Of a stretch of 7,100 nucleotides of DNA, positions 1 through 4,843 are shown piece after piece; position 1 is the stretch's first letter, and each line of letters opens with the position of its first letter. The DNA lies in contig JAWOJF010000300.1 in the NCBI GenBank assembly GCA_046481785.1, positions 1 to 7,100 of the forward strand. The letters are read 5' to 3'. The notes beneath the pieces were generated by a model that saw only the letters and a program-made list of their open reading frames with translations, ran no database searches and had not been told where the DNA came from. The position numbers and the translations under genes were made by a program. The DNA comes from JAWOJF01 sp046481785 (GTDB lineage: Bacteria; Bacteroidota; Ignavibacteria; Ignavibacteriales; Ignavibacteriaceae).

Positions 1-72
1 TTTCTTATTAAAAACTTTTATAGACTTGCATAATGTTTTATATTATTTTCTATGCAAATATATACAAAATAT

Positions 73-84
73 TTGACTTGTCAA
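73..84. promoter_or_regulatory. Candidate operator 1 (TTGAC-TT-GTCAA palindrome)
   Basis: A perfect inverted repeat of 5-base arms around TT overlaps the -35 box of the promoter in front of the HTH-S24 gene. An overlapping dyad ACTTG-T-CAAGT (76-86) shares the core. The position fits negative autoregulation, as in LexA and cI. That role is an inference. Confidence 0.4.
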
Positions 85-101
85 GTTCTTTTACATATAT
101 T
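73..101 (+). promoter_or_regulatory. Candidate sigma70-type promoter of the S24 repressor gene
   Basis: TTGACT (73-78) and TATATT (96-101) are separated by exactly 17 bases, close to the classical -35/-10 consensus. Transcription would start near 108 and leave a leader of about 57 bases. The -35 box lies inside the palindrome at 73-84, so a bound repressor would block polymerase. Whether this lineage uses the classical consensus is not known from the window. Confidence 0.5.
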
Positions 102-140
102 CGTATAGAAATTTTTTAACTATTTGATTTACAAAGGTTT

Positions 141-150
141 ATACTTGTAT
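141..150. promoter_or_regulatory. Candidate operator 2 (ATAC-TT-GTAT palindrome)
   Basis: A perfect 10-base inverted repeat lies 14 bases before the ATG of the HTH-S24 gene. It has the same ACTTGT core as the dyad at 73-84, with centres 67 bp apart. Two sites with a common core in front of a repressor gene suggest cooperative binding, but dyads this short also occur by chance in AT-rich DNA. Confidence 0.3.
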
Positions 151-164
151 TAAATTGTATAGCA

Positions 165-806
165 ATGAACTGGCAAGAATTTATAAAACAACTAATGCAT
201 GATTTAAGAATGAGCGGAAACGAGCTGGCTGCCGCGACCGGCATAACTCAGCCAACTTTGAACCGGATTCTGAATGGAAAAACTGCGGCCCCTTTTCCGG
301 CAACGGTTAAACAGCTTGAAGGATCTTTACATATAAAAATTGACGACCGGGATCCGAATAACATTACTTATCAAAAGGTGAATGGTAAAGAGCCGGAAAG
401 AATTCCTTTTGAAGATGTAATTACAGTGAATGAGTATCCCGTACTTGCTACTGTCTATGCCGGTGAACCCGGTATGCTTGAGCATGAGAACTTTGATGAA
501 ACAACTCCCTTTGCGTATAATAAAAAAGGACACCGTTGTTTTGCACTTAAGGTCAGCGGCAAAAGCATGGATACAACATTGAGGGACGGCGACACCGTGC
601 TTGTAGATATAGATGTTCCCCTCTCCGACGGATGTCTTGTTGCAGTTAAGTTAAAGAATGGAAGTCAGTACATTAAAAGATATTACGATCTTAACTATGC
701 ATTTGTAAAACTTACTAGTGACAACCCGGAATACGGCGTAAGGCTTATAGATAAAAATGATATAGTTGCCTGCTACAGGGTTGTCAGTTTAAACTTTGCC
801 TTATAG
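165..806 (+). CDS. HTH/S24-family repressor with LexA/cI-like autoprotease domain
   Basis: A 213-residue LexA/cI-type transcriptional regulator. A helix-turn-helix of XRE character covers about residues 14-40 (NELAAATG turn, then QPTLNRILNGK as recognition helix). The C-terminal half (about 90-210) is an S24 peptidase domain. Expected features are present: the self-cleavage bond Ala99-Gly100 in VYAGEPG, the nucleophile Ser134 in SGKSMD followed by LRDGD, and the general-base Lys171 in YIKRY. Such proteins repress genes until RecA-ssDNA, or another trigger, stimulates self-cleavage. The length matches the family. No Shine-Dalgarno precedes the ATG at 165, unlike most neighbours. The next in-frame ATG (195) has none either, and 165 keeps a full first helix. 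Upstream palindromes sharing an ACTTGT core suggest autoregulation. No phage genes lie nearby, so this may be a host SOS-like or stress regulator or a relic of a prophage. Family is clear; targets are unknown. Confidence 0.88.
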   Translation: MNWQEFIKQLMHDLRMSGNELAAATGITQPTLNRILNGKTAAPFPATVKQLEGSLHIKIDDRDPNNITYQKVNGKEPERIPFEDVITVNEYPVLATVYAGEPGMLEHENFDETTPFAYNKKGHRCFALKVSGKSMDTTLRDGDTVLVDIDVPLSDGCLVAVKLKNGSQYIKRYYDLNYAFVKLTSDNPEYGVRLIDKNDIVACYRVVSLNFAL

Positions 807-820
807 GATCGGTCTCCTGC

Positions 821-899
821 CTTAGTGTTTCTTAGTGTCCTTAGTGCCTCAGTGGTTCTCCTTAACCACTAAGATATTTTAGCACCCTGAGTCACTTAG
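821..899. repeat. CTTAGTG-type intergenic repeat patch
   Basis: CTTAGTG occurs at 821-827, 831-837 and 840-846. A degenerate TCAGTGG follows at 849-855, then the reverse complement CACTAAG (867-873) and CACTTAG (893-899). AGTGGTT (851-857) and AACCACT (864-870) can form a 7-bp hairpin with a 6-base loop. No T-run follows, so it is not a standard terminator. From memory, similar CACTAAG/CACGAAG tandem patches recur between genes in many genomes; I cannot verify that here. Confidence 0.6.
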
Positions 900-919
900 A
901 TTAAAACCCGGAAGTTTTT

Positions 920-1159
920 ATGAAGAAGAAAGATAATTTATTCGTATTTAAAGCAACAAAACAAATGTGCAAAAAAGTTAAACCGGTAATAAAAGAGGGG
1001 GATATTTGTGTGGTTGATTTAAAAGGGAAACCAAAGTTAAACCAGTACGTACTTGTTTCTGAAAATGATAAACAATGGATTGAGACATATACAAAAAAAC
1101 GTGAGGGTAATTATTATCCTGTAGTAAAAGTTATTATGCCCGGGGAAGAGGAAGAGTGA
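920..1159 (+). CDS. Small stand-alone S24-fold protein, apparently without protease residues
   Basis: A 79-residue protein starting at an ATG five bases after GGAAG. It resembles the second half of the upstream repressor. FKATKQM lines up with LKVSGKSM, EGDICVVDL with DGDTVLVDI, LNQYVLV with DGCLVAV, and QWIETYTK with QYIKRYYD. On this hand alignment the catalytic Ser is Gln and the catalytic Lys is Glu, so the chain would keep the beta fold but not cleave. It has no DNA-binding domain and ends in an acidic GEEEE tail. The two genes are in the same direction, with the CTTAGTG patch between them. It might bind the repressor's S24 domain, be a degraded repressor copy, or be an unrelated small beta protein. 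The similarity is judged by eye from about 50 residues, so the family call is moderate. That the frame is coding is likely, given the RBS and the lysine-rich, ordered composition. Confidence 0.6.
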   Translation: MKKKDNLFVFKATKQMCKKVKPVIKEGDICVVDLKGKPKLNQYVLVSENDKQWIETYTKKREGNYYPVVKVIMPGEEEE

Positions 1160-1220
1160 GAAGAGTAATTTATGATGTGATTAGAATTTTAATTATATAT
1201 CAGATATTTAAAATGAAAAG

Positions 1221-1293
1221 AGCCATCTGCCGGAATCGAACCGGCGACCTACTCATTACGAATGAGTTGCTCTACCAGCTGAGCTAAGATGGC
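1221..1293 (-). tRNA. tRNA-Thr (anticodon CGT)
   Basis: Read on the minus strand, the sequence folds as a full cloverleaf. The 7-bp acceptor stem GCCATCT/AGATGGC is perfect, the D arm is GCTC...GAGC, and the anticodon stem ACTCA/TGAGT holds the loop TTCGTAA. The T arm GCCGG/CCGGC carries the TTCGATT loop. The anticodon is CGT, which reads ACG (threonine). The discriminator is U and the 3' CCA is not encoded, so it must be added. The gene lies downstream of the HU operon on the same strand but beyond its terminator, so it probably has its own promoter; I see no convincing one. Confidence 0.95.
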
Positions 1294-1313
1294 CTGATAA
1301 AATGTAAGTTAAC

Positions 1314-1368
1314 CCGCCCCTGGCGGATGGAAAATGGAAAATGGAAAATGTTTTTACGCATTTTCCAT
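1314..1368. repeat. Short hairpins and tandem GGAAAAT repeat
   Basis: CCGCC-CCT-GGCGG (1314-1326) is a GC-rich 5-bp hairpin in otherwise AT-rich DNA. Three tandem 7-base GGAAAAT units follow (1329-1349). The last forms a 10-bp perfect stem, ATGGAAAATG (1341-1350) with CATTTTCCAT (1359-1368), around an 8-base loop. The patch sits between the tRNA gene and the operon terminator. It may be a copy of a dispersed intergenic element; that needs the rest of the genome. Confidence 0.5.
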
Positions 1369-1428
1369 CAAAAAAATTAAAAGCATCCCTTTACTACATT
1401 AACGGAAACCGTTAATTAATAGTAAAGG
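1369..1428 (-). terminator. Rho-independent terminator of the HU operon
   Basis: On the minus strand, just after the microprotein stop, a long hairpin forms. The outer 9-bp stem pairs 1420-1428 with 1388-1396, and the inner 8-bp stem pairs 1409-1416 with 1398-1405. A small asymmetric internal loop separates them and the terminal loop is 3 bases. T-runs follow (TTTT at 1382-1379, seven Ts at 1376-1370). The T-run begins about five bases after the stem, slightly late for a textbook terminator. Confidence 0.65.
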
Positions 1429-1434
1429 TAAAGA

Positions 1435-1530
1435 CTATCTTATTTTCTTTTTATGTCTGTTCTTCCTTAATCTTTTTTTCCTTTTGTGAGTTGCCATTTT
1501 ATGGCGTTTACGTTTTTTGCCGCAGGGCAT
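1435..1530 (-). CDS. bS22/mS38-like (AURKAIP1/COX24 domain) ribosomal microprotein
   Basis: A 31-residue, extremely basic protein, easily missed because of its length. It starts MPCGKKRKRHKMATHKRKK and ends in further Arg/Lys/His. The KRKRHKM...HKRKKRLRKNRHKKK pattern is that of the COX24/AURKAIP1 C-terminal domain family. Known members include mitochondrial ribosomal protein mS38 and the short mycobacterial bS22; both sit on the small subunit near the decoding region. Short proteins of this kind are annotated in Bacteroidota and relatives. A strong SD, GGAGGTAA (1541-1534 on the minus strand), precedes the ATG with normal spacing. The gene follows the TPR gene after a 20-base gap and is closed by a terminator, so it is the last gene of the HU operon. 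Cys3 is unusual by my recollection, where Ser is commoner. The family assignment rests on the sequence pattern. A structural role on this organism's ribosome is inferred. Confidence 0.85.
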   Translation of the reverse strand: MPCGKKRKRHKMATHKRKKRLRKNRHKKKIR

Positions 1531-1550
1531 CCGTTACCTCCGTTTATATA

Positions 1551-2459
1551 TTAATGTGATTGTAATAATTCCTGTGCTCGTTTTCCAACATCCGAATTGG
1601 GATCAATTTCAAGCGCCTTCCGGAACCACTCCTTAGAAACTTCTAAATTTCCAGCCGTTAAGTTAACAATTCCTAAGTTTAAATGCGCTATCTGATGTTT
1701 GGGCTGATATTCAAGCGCTTTTTGCATCTCCGCAATGGCAGTGTTATAATCCTGCAAACTATAGTAACAAACTCCCATATCAACACGTGCATCGGCATTT
1801 GATGGGTTTATTTCAAGATATTGCCTGTATGTTTCTATAGCCTTTTGATATAATCTTGCATCATTTCTGATGTGAGCAAGCTGCAGAAGCGATTCCTGGT
1901 CATCCGGATTTGCCTCAACTATTGCCTCAAGCCGGTTTATTTCCGGCATCAGAGAAAGATCCACTCCCGGGGTTTCTGTTCCGGGTGCACTTTGGTTATT
2001 TACTGCAGATGAGGGAACAGGTGTGCTATCAAAAATGCCTGAAGCAAACATAATTATAGCTAATATAGCTAAAACAGTCCCGACAATCATAAAAATCTGA
2101 TTTGAAGATAAAGTTCGGGCTTCAGCTTTAGCGGGTGCAGCATGTTTAGCTGAAGTCTGCTTCTTACCCTGTACTTTTTTCTTTTGAGAAGCTGGAATGG
2201 GTTTAGCAGCACCCTGCTTTATAATTTTTTTATCAGGCAGTCTAACTCCGCAGTTTGAACAAAAATCATTTGCAGCATTATTTTCTTCGCCACAGTTATT
2301 GCAAACTACTATATTGGATTCCCCGGAAGAATCCTTATGCCCGTTACCATTTTCAGTTTCTTCACTCTCAGCAGGTAAGCTTAAATCAAACCCGCAGTTG
2401 GGGCAAAATTTAAAATCTTTTTCCTGCCTTTCACCACAGGATGGGCAAACAAAAATCAT
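1551..2459 (-). CDS. Double zinc-ribbon, single-pass membrane, TPR-repeat protein
   Basis: A 302-residue protein with a clear modular plan. Two N-terminal zinc ribbons are formed by Cys5/Cys8/Cys19/Cys22 and Cys53/Cys56/Cys67/Cys70 (CPSCG...CPNCG and CNNCG...CSNCG). A Lys/Ala-rich linker (about 77-117) follows, then one hydrophobic helix (about 121-143, QIFMIVGTVLAILAIIMFAS). The C-terminal part has about three TPR units (roughly 187-288), recognisable from the ALEINP/ALEYQP/ALEIDPNS ends. With positive charge before the helix, the zinc ribbons should be cytoplasmic and the TPRs outside the membrane. TPRs bind protein partners; the zinc ribbons may bind protein or nucleic acid. No enzymatic motif is visible. 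The start ATG overlaps the HU stop codon by ATGA, so translation is probably coupled. It lies between a nucleoid protein and a ribosomal microprotein gene. Function is unknown. Confidence 0.9.
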   Translation of the reverse strand: MIFVCPSCGERQEKDFKFCPNCGFDLSLPAESEETENGNGHKDSSGESNIVVCNNCGEENNAANDFCSNCGVRLPDKKIIKQGAAKPIPASQKKKVQGKKQTSAKHAAPAKAEARTLSSNQIFMIVGTVLAILAIIMFASGIFDSTPVPSSAVNNQSAPGTETPGVDLSLMPEINRLEAIVEANPDDQESLLQLAHIRNDARLYQKAIETYRQYLEINPSNADARVDMGVCYYSLQDYNTAIAEMQKALEYQPKHQIAHLNLGIVNLTAGNLEVSKEWFRKALEIDPNSDVGKRAQELLQSH

Positions 2460-2758
2460 TGTTTTTGACTAACCTCTCTCATGCCTTTATCAACCATCTC
2501 TTTAAAATCCTTTGAGAATTTAAAAGTTGGAACAAAATGTTCCGGCACATAAACCTGCTCGCCTGTTTTGGGATTACGTGCCTGGCGCGCGTTTTTCTTT
2601 TTTACTTTGTAACTGCCGAATCCTCTTATTTCAATGCCCTTGCCTTCTTTCAAAGATTCTATAACGGTTTTGAAAAAACCCTCAATAATGGCTTCAGTTT
2701 CTAATTTGGTTAATCCGGTTCCCGCAGCTACTCTATCCACTATGTCAGCTTTTGTCAT
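2456..2758 (-). CDS. HU/IHF-family nucleoid DNA-binding protein
   Basis: A 100-residue member of the bacterial histone-like family, close to the usual 90-100 residues. The N-terminal dimerisation helices (about 1-40, MTKADIVDRVAAGTGLT...) lead to the family signature GFGSYKVKKKNARQARNPKTGE (46-67), written here in two parts: GFGSYKVKKK and NARQARNPKTGE. Pro63 in RNPKTGE is the residue that intercalates and bends DNA in HU and IHF. The Arg/Lys-rich beta arms grip the minor groove. The C-terminus has a short extra tail (KGMREVSQKQ). SD AGGTGG lies 4 bases before the ATG. It is the first gene of a three-gene operon and its stop overlaps the TPR gene's start. HU homodimer versus IHF-like subunit cannot be settled from sequence alone. 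Confidence 0.95.
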   Translation of the reverse strand: MTKADIVDRVAAGTGLTKLETEAIIEGFFKTVIESLKEGKGIEIRGFGSYKVKKKNARQARNPKTGEQVYVPEHFVPTFKFSKDFKEMVDKGMREVSQKQ

Positions 2759-2780
2759 AGTTCCACCTGGTTTAGTTAAA

Positions 2781-2872
2781 AAATGCTTTAACCCTTTATA
2801 AATTAAGGGCTTAAATTATTAAAGGATTAAAATAAAATCAAATTAAGTCATTAAGTTTGATTTAAAGCATTT
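2781..2872. promoter_or_regulatory. HU operon upstream region with an 11-bp inverted repeat
   Basis: AAATGCTTTAA (2781-2791) and its exact reverse complement TTAAAGCATTT (2862-2872) flank a 70-base AT-rich segment. Inside, on the minus strand, TTGATT (2841-2836) and TAATTT (2818-2813) are 17 bases apart and could be a weak promoter for the HU gene. A small hairpin CCCTT/AAGGG would lie in the leader. Paired distant half-sites can mark a looping regulator, but AT-rich DNA makes such matches cheap. The rest of the 2759-3074 gap (2873-3020) shows nothing I can interpret. Confidence 0.35.
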
Positions 2873-3029
2873 ATCTATAATAATTTAGTTGTTATTAGTA
2901 TCCTATATAACCATATACCAGGTTTCAGTAAATCTTCTTTTTATATTCTCAAAATGATAAAATGTTTCATAATTCTTATTTTTTCCCAACTTTTACGTTC
3001 AAAACAAGACAAAAATCAACTTTCTACTG

Positions 3030-3038
3030 TGGTATAGT
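3030..3038 (+). promoter_or_regulatory. Candidate extended -10 promoter for the 3075 gene
   Basis: TGGTATAGT matches the extended -10 pattern TGnTATAAT with one mismatch. No good -35 box is visible 17 bases upstream, as is usual for extended -10 promoters. The start site would be near 3045, about 30 bases before the ATG. Confidence 0.4.
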
Positions 3039-3074
3039 TATTGAGTTTCAAAGGGAAAAAACTTAAGGAAGGTT

Positions 3075-3464
3075 ATGGAGCTTATTGAGATAATTTTATA
3101 CGTACTTAAACTCTTTTCCTTGTCATCTTTTATTTTGCTTTCACTTTCATACTTTTTCTTTAAGCTTAAGGACCGTGCAAGGATAAAACCTTACATGCTT
3201 GTTAATACCGATCCTGAAGTTTATGAAGTTCCACAGGAAAAAGAAAATGAAGATGTACTAAATTATAGGAAATTTACAAGAAAGTTTAAAGTAATAAATG
3301 ATGCAAGAATAGCAAAAGTAAGGCCTAACCTTCCTGAAAAACAACACTATTACAAACCCAAAATGCAGGTTGTTCCCGCAGAAGTACGTTCATCTAATAT
3401 TTATAATATGTATTCTCCGGCTACCTCAGAACCAATGCATAAATTAAAAATTGGTGTTAGCTAA
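3075..3464 (+). CDS. Small single-pass membrane protein of unknown function
   Basis: A 129-residue protein that I do not recognise. One hydrophobic helix spans about residues 5-29 (IILYVLKLFSLSSFILLSLS, then YFFF). It is followed directly by KLKDRARIK, a positive cluster that should keep the remaining 95 residues in the cytoplasm. The tail is polar, rich in Lys, Pro and Tyr (KPKMQVVP, SSNIYNMYSP), has no cysteines, and looks partly disordered. No enzyme motif is visible. The ATG at 3075 follows a strong SD, AAGGAAGG, with a short spacer. Its own extended -10 promoter and strong terminator make it a single-gene transcript, divergent from the HU operon. Shared or unrelated regulation with HU cannot be told. 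Confidence 0.75.
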   Translation: MELIEIILYVLKLFSLSSFILLSLSYFFFKLKDRARIKPYMLVNTDPEVYEVPQEKENEDVLNYRKFTRKFKVINDARIAKVRPNLPEKQHYYKPKMQVVPAEVRSSNIYNMYSPATSEPMHKLKIGVS

Positions 3465-3496
3465 ACTGGTTAACTGTTCTGTTATATGTGAGGGCT

Positions 3497-3525
3497 AAAG
3501 CTCCTGAGATTTCAGGAGCTTTTTT
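3497..3525 (+). terminator. Strong intrinsic terminator after the membrane protein gene
   Basis: AAAGCTCCTGA (3497-3507) and TCAGGAGCTTT (3512-3522) form a perfect 11-bp stem around the 4-base loop GATT, and the T-run continues to 3525. It lies 33 bases beyond the stop codon at 3464. Confidence 0.93.
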
Positions 3526-3707
3526 ATTATTAATACCCCGGTACTGTTGCGGCCAGAAGAGGAAATTTTTTAGTTTATTAGTACCTGATCTTTCCGGTAT
3601 TTGCTATTTGCAAAGCAATAAAACCATTTATTTCTCATTCACCCCTAAACAAATTCCCCCTTATACCGATGATGAATATGTAAAGGTGTATCCTTTATAG
3701 GAAGAAG
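3526..3707. other. Intergenic stretch without a supported gene
   Basis: I find no gene here that has a start, RBS and protein-like composition together. A GTG-started frame from 3488 to 3700 runs straight through the terminator hairpin and has no RBS. The only structure is TTGCT...AGCAA (3601-3618), a 5-bp dyad. Confidence 0.6.
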
Positions 3708-3755
3708 GGTTTATAACAACACTTGTCCGGTATATATTTTTGTTGTTATAAAACC
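3708..3755. repeat. 14-bp inverted repeat with 19-base loop
   Basis: GGTTTATAACAACA (3708-3721) pairs with TGTTGTTATAAAACC (3741-3755) apart from one bulged A. The loop is 19 bases. The 3' arm is not followed by a T-run, so I do not call a terminator. It could be a transcribed hairpin, a regulator site or the end of a small mobile relic. Confidence 0.6.
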
Positions 3756-3854
3756 GATTATAAAATAATTTAAAAGATTTAATTTGAGTTTTACACAAAA
3801 TAAATTTAAAATTGTTATGCGATTAAAATCTTCTCAAGCTTCAAACGAGGGGGA

Positions 3855-3864
3855 GCTTCGAAGC
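3855..3864. repeat. GCTTCGAAGC palindrome
   Basis: A perfect 10-base palindrome sits in a G-rich pocket (AGGGGGAGCTTCGAAGCAATATT). It is followed by AGCAATATT, which resembles the AGCAATATC unit of the two tandem dyads about 30-50 bases downstream. It may be a degenerate first copy. Confidence 0.45.
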
Positions 3865-3890
3865 AATATTCCATATTATAAAATTTTTAT

Positions 3891-3926
3891 GAGCAATGTC
3901 TGCTCTTTTAGGAGCAATATCTGCTC
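3891..3926. repeat. Two tandem 21-bp dyad repeats (GAGCA-n5-TGCTC)
   Basis: GAGCA-ATGTC-TGCTC (3891-3905) and GAGCA-ATATC-TGCTC (3912-3926) are near-identical dyads at a period of 21 bases, or two helical turns. Each is a 5-bp palindrome with a 5-base centre. They end 39 bases before the ATG of the secreted-protein gene, with TATAAA (3877-3882) just upstream as a possible -10. They could be a pair of operators or two small hairpins in the leader RNA. The two copies differ only at one centre base. Confidence 0.7.
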
Positions 3927-3965
3927 TTGTGTTATGCATTAACAAACAAGGGGTTAAACGGACTG

Positions 3966-4541
3966 ATGGTAAAAAAAGTAATTATATTTTTATTGGTATT
4001 TCTTACTAATATAAATGCTCAGAGTTATATGAGCTTTAATTACATGAAATTTCACGATAAGGAGATAGTTAATCTTCTCACCAGTATAAGCAGTGATATG
4101 GGAGCCAGTAATGTTCTTGTTTTTCAGACTATTATGCAGGAACGGGACATGGTTACATTTATTTTAACTGATTTTGGAAATAATATACATGTACGCATGA
4201 TTACATCTGGGTTTATTTACTCAACTGTTGAACTTACGAACAGCAAAATATTTAATTATAAATTTATCGATAATACCGGCGTATCTGAGAATGAAAATAA
4301 ATTAAAGAATGTCCCTTCATTTTTAGATCCCTATAAGGGTTCTGATATTGTTATGTACAGTTCACCTAAGCAGGAGTTTTTCTATGAGTTGGGGAAGCCT
4401 GTTAATTACGTTGAAGATAAAACGAAAATGAAGCACCGAAGAGAATGGGTGGATTTGATTAAACAGGAATTGGCTACAAACCTCTCCAAGTTTAAAAAAG
4501 AAACTCTTTATAAAAGAGGTGTGGAGATAAGCAGCAGGTAA
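3966..4541 (+). CDS. Secreted protein of unknown function (signal peptide)
   Basis: A 191-residue protein taken from the ATG at 3966. An in-frame TTG at 3927 would add 13 residues ahead of the signal peptide, has no RBS, and falls just behind the tandem dyads. From 3966 the N-terminus is a classic Sec signal: MVKK, then the hydrophobic VIIFLLVFL, then TNINA-QS with likely signal peptidase I cleavage after Ala18. The mature chain has mixed charge, with aromatic and beta-like stretches (DMVTFILTDFGNNIHVRMIT, GFIYSTVEL). It has no cysteines, no lipobox and no motif I recognise. The C-terminus is basic and helical (EWVDLIKQELATNLSKFKKE). An AAGGGG lies 12 bases before the ATG, longer than ideal. 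It should be periplasmic or surface-exposed. A terminator follows at 4589, so the gene is likely monocistronic. Confidence 0.75.
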   Translation: MVKKVIIFLLVFLTNINAQSYMSFNYMKFHDKEIVNLLTSISSDMGASNVLVFQTIMQERDMVTFILTDFGNNIHVRMITSGFIYSTVELTNSKIFNYKFIDNTGVSENENKLKNVPSFLDPYKGSDIVMYSSPKQEFFYELGKPVNYVEDKTKMKHRREWVDLIKQELATNLSKFKKETLYKRGVEISSR

Positions 4542-4588
4542 TAGCCTCTCCCAACCTTTTCCAAAGGAAAGAGCTTTTGAAAGAAATT

Positions 4589-4615
4589 AAAAGATGCGAT
4601 GTCATCTTTTTTTTT
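4589..4615 (+). terminator. Intrinsic terminator after the secreted-protein gene
   Basis: AAAAGATG (4589-4596) and CATCTTTT (4603-4610) form an 8-bp stem around a 6-base loop, followed by five more Ts. The stem is AT-rich at its base but the T-run is long. It lies 47 bases past the stop codon. Confidence 0.8.
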
Positions 4616-4786
4616 GCATTACAGTCTTGTTTGAATGAGGCGTACCTTTACTTCCATATCATACTAAGTTCAGAACCATGCAGTGATATTCTTATTCAAG
4701 ATATTTTCAATCCCAAAACAAATATCTTATTGTGTATTTCACATCTTACGCTAATTTAATAAAAAATGAAAAACTTAACTTTACAT
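4616..4786. other. Intergenic stretch, no supported gene
   Basis: A TTG-started frame (4577-4759) begins before the terminator hairpin and reads through it. It has no RBS and low-complexity composition. A 21-codon frame from ATG 4766 to 4831 has no SD and covers the candidate promoter. I see no RNA gene or repeat here. Confidence 0.6.
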
Positions 4787-4813
4787 TTGTCAGAAGTTAA
4801 TTTATGTTATAAG
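4787..4813 (+). promoter_or_regulatory. Candidate promoter of the CPXCG gene
   Basis: TTGTCA (4787-4792) and TATAAG (4808-4813) are 15 bases apart. The -10 is preceded by TGT (4805-4807), giving an extended -10 like the one before the 3075 gene. The short spacer weakens the call, but position and leader length (about 25 bases) fit well. Confidence 0.45.
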
Positions 4814-4843
4814 CAGATACCAAACGGTTAGGAGAAAAAAGAT

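Noticed and set aside
327..533. 68-codon minus-strand frame inside the repressor gene
   Set aside because: It lies fully within the S24 repressor coding region and has no family features.
2197..2472. 91-codon plus-strand frame across the TPR/zinc-ribbon gene
   Set aside because: It is antisense to the zinc ribbons of a well-supported gene and has no RBS.
3488..3700. 70-codon GTG-started frame
   Set aside because: It runs through the strong terminator at 3497-3525, has no SD and has unordered composition.
4577..4759. 60-codon TTG-started frame
   Set aside because: It starts ahead of and reads through the terminator at 4589-4615, and has no SD.
4766..4831. 21-codon frame ending at the SD of the CPXCG gene, considered as a leader peptide
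   Set aside because: It has no SD, overlaps the candidate promoter, and shows no codon run or attenuator hairpin.
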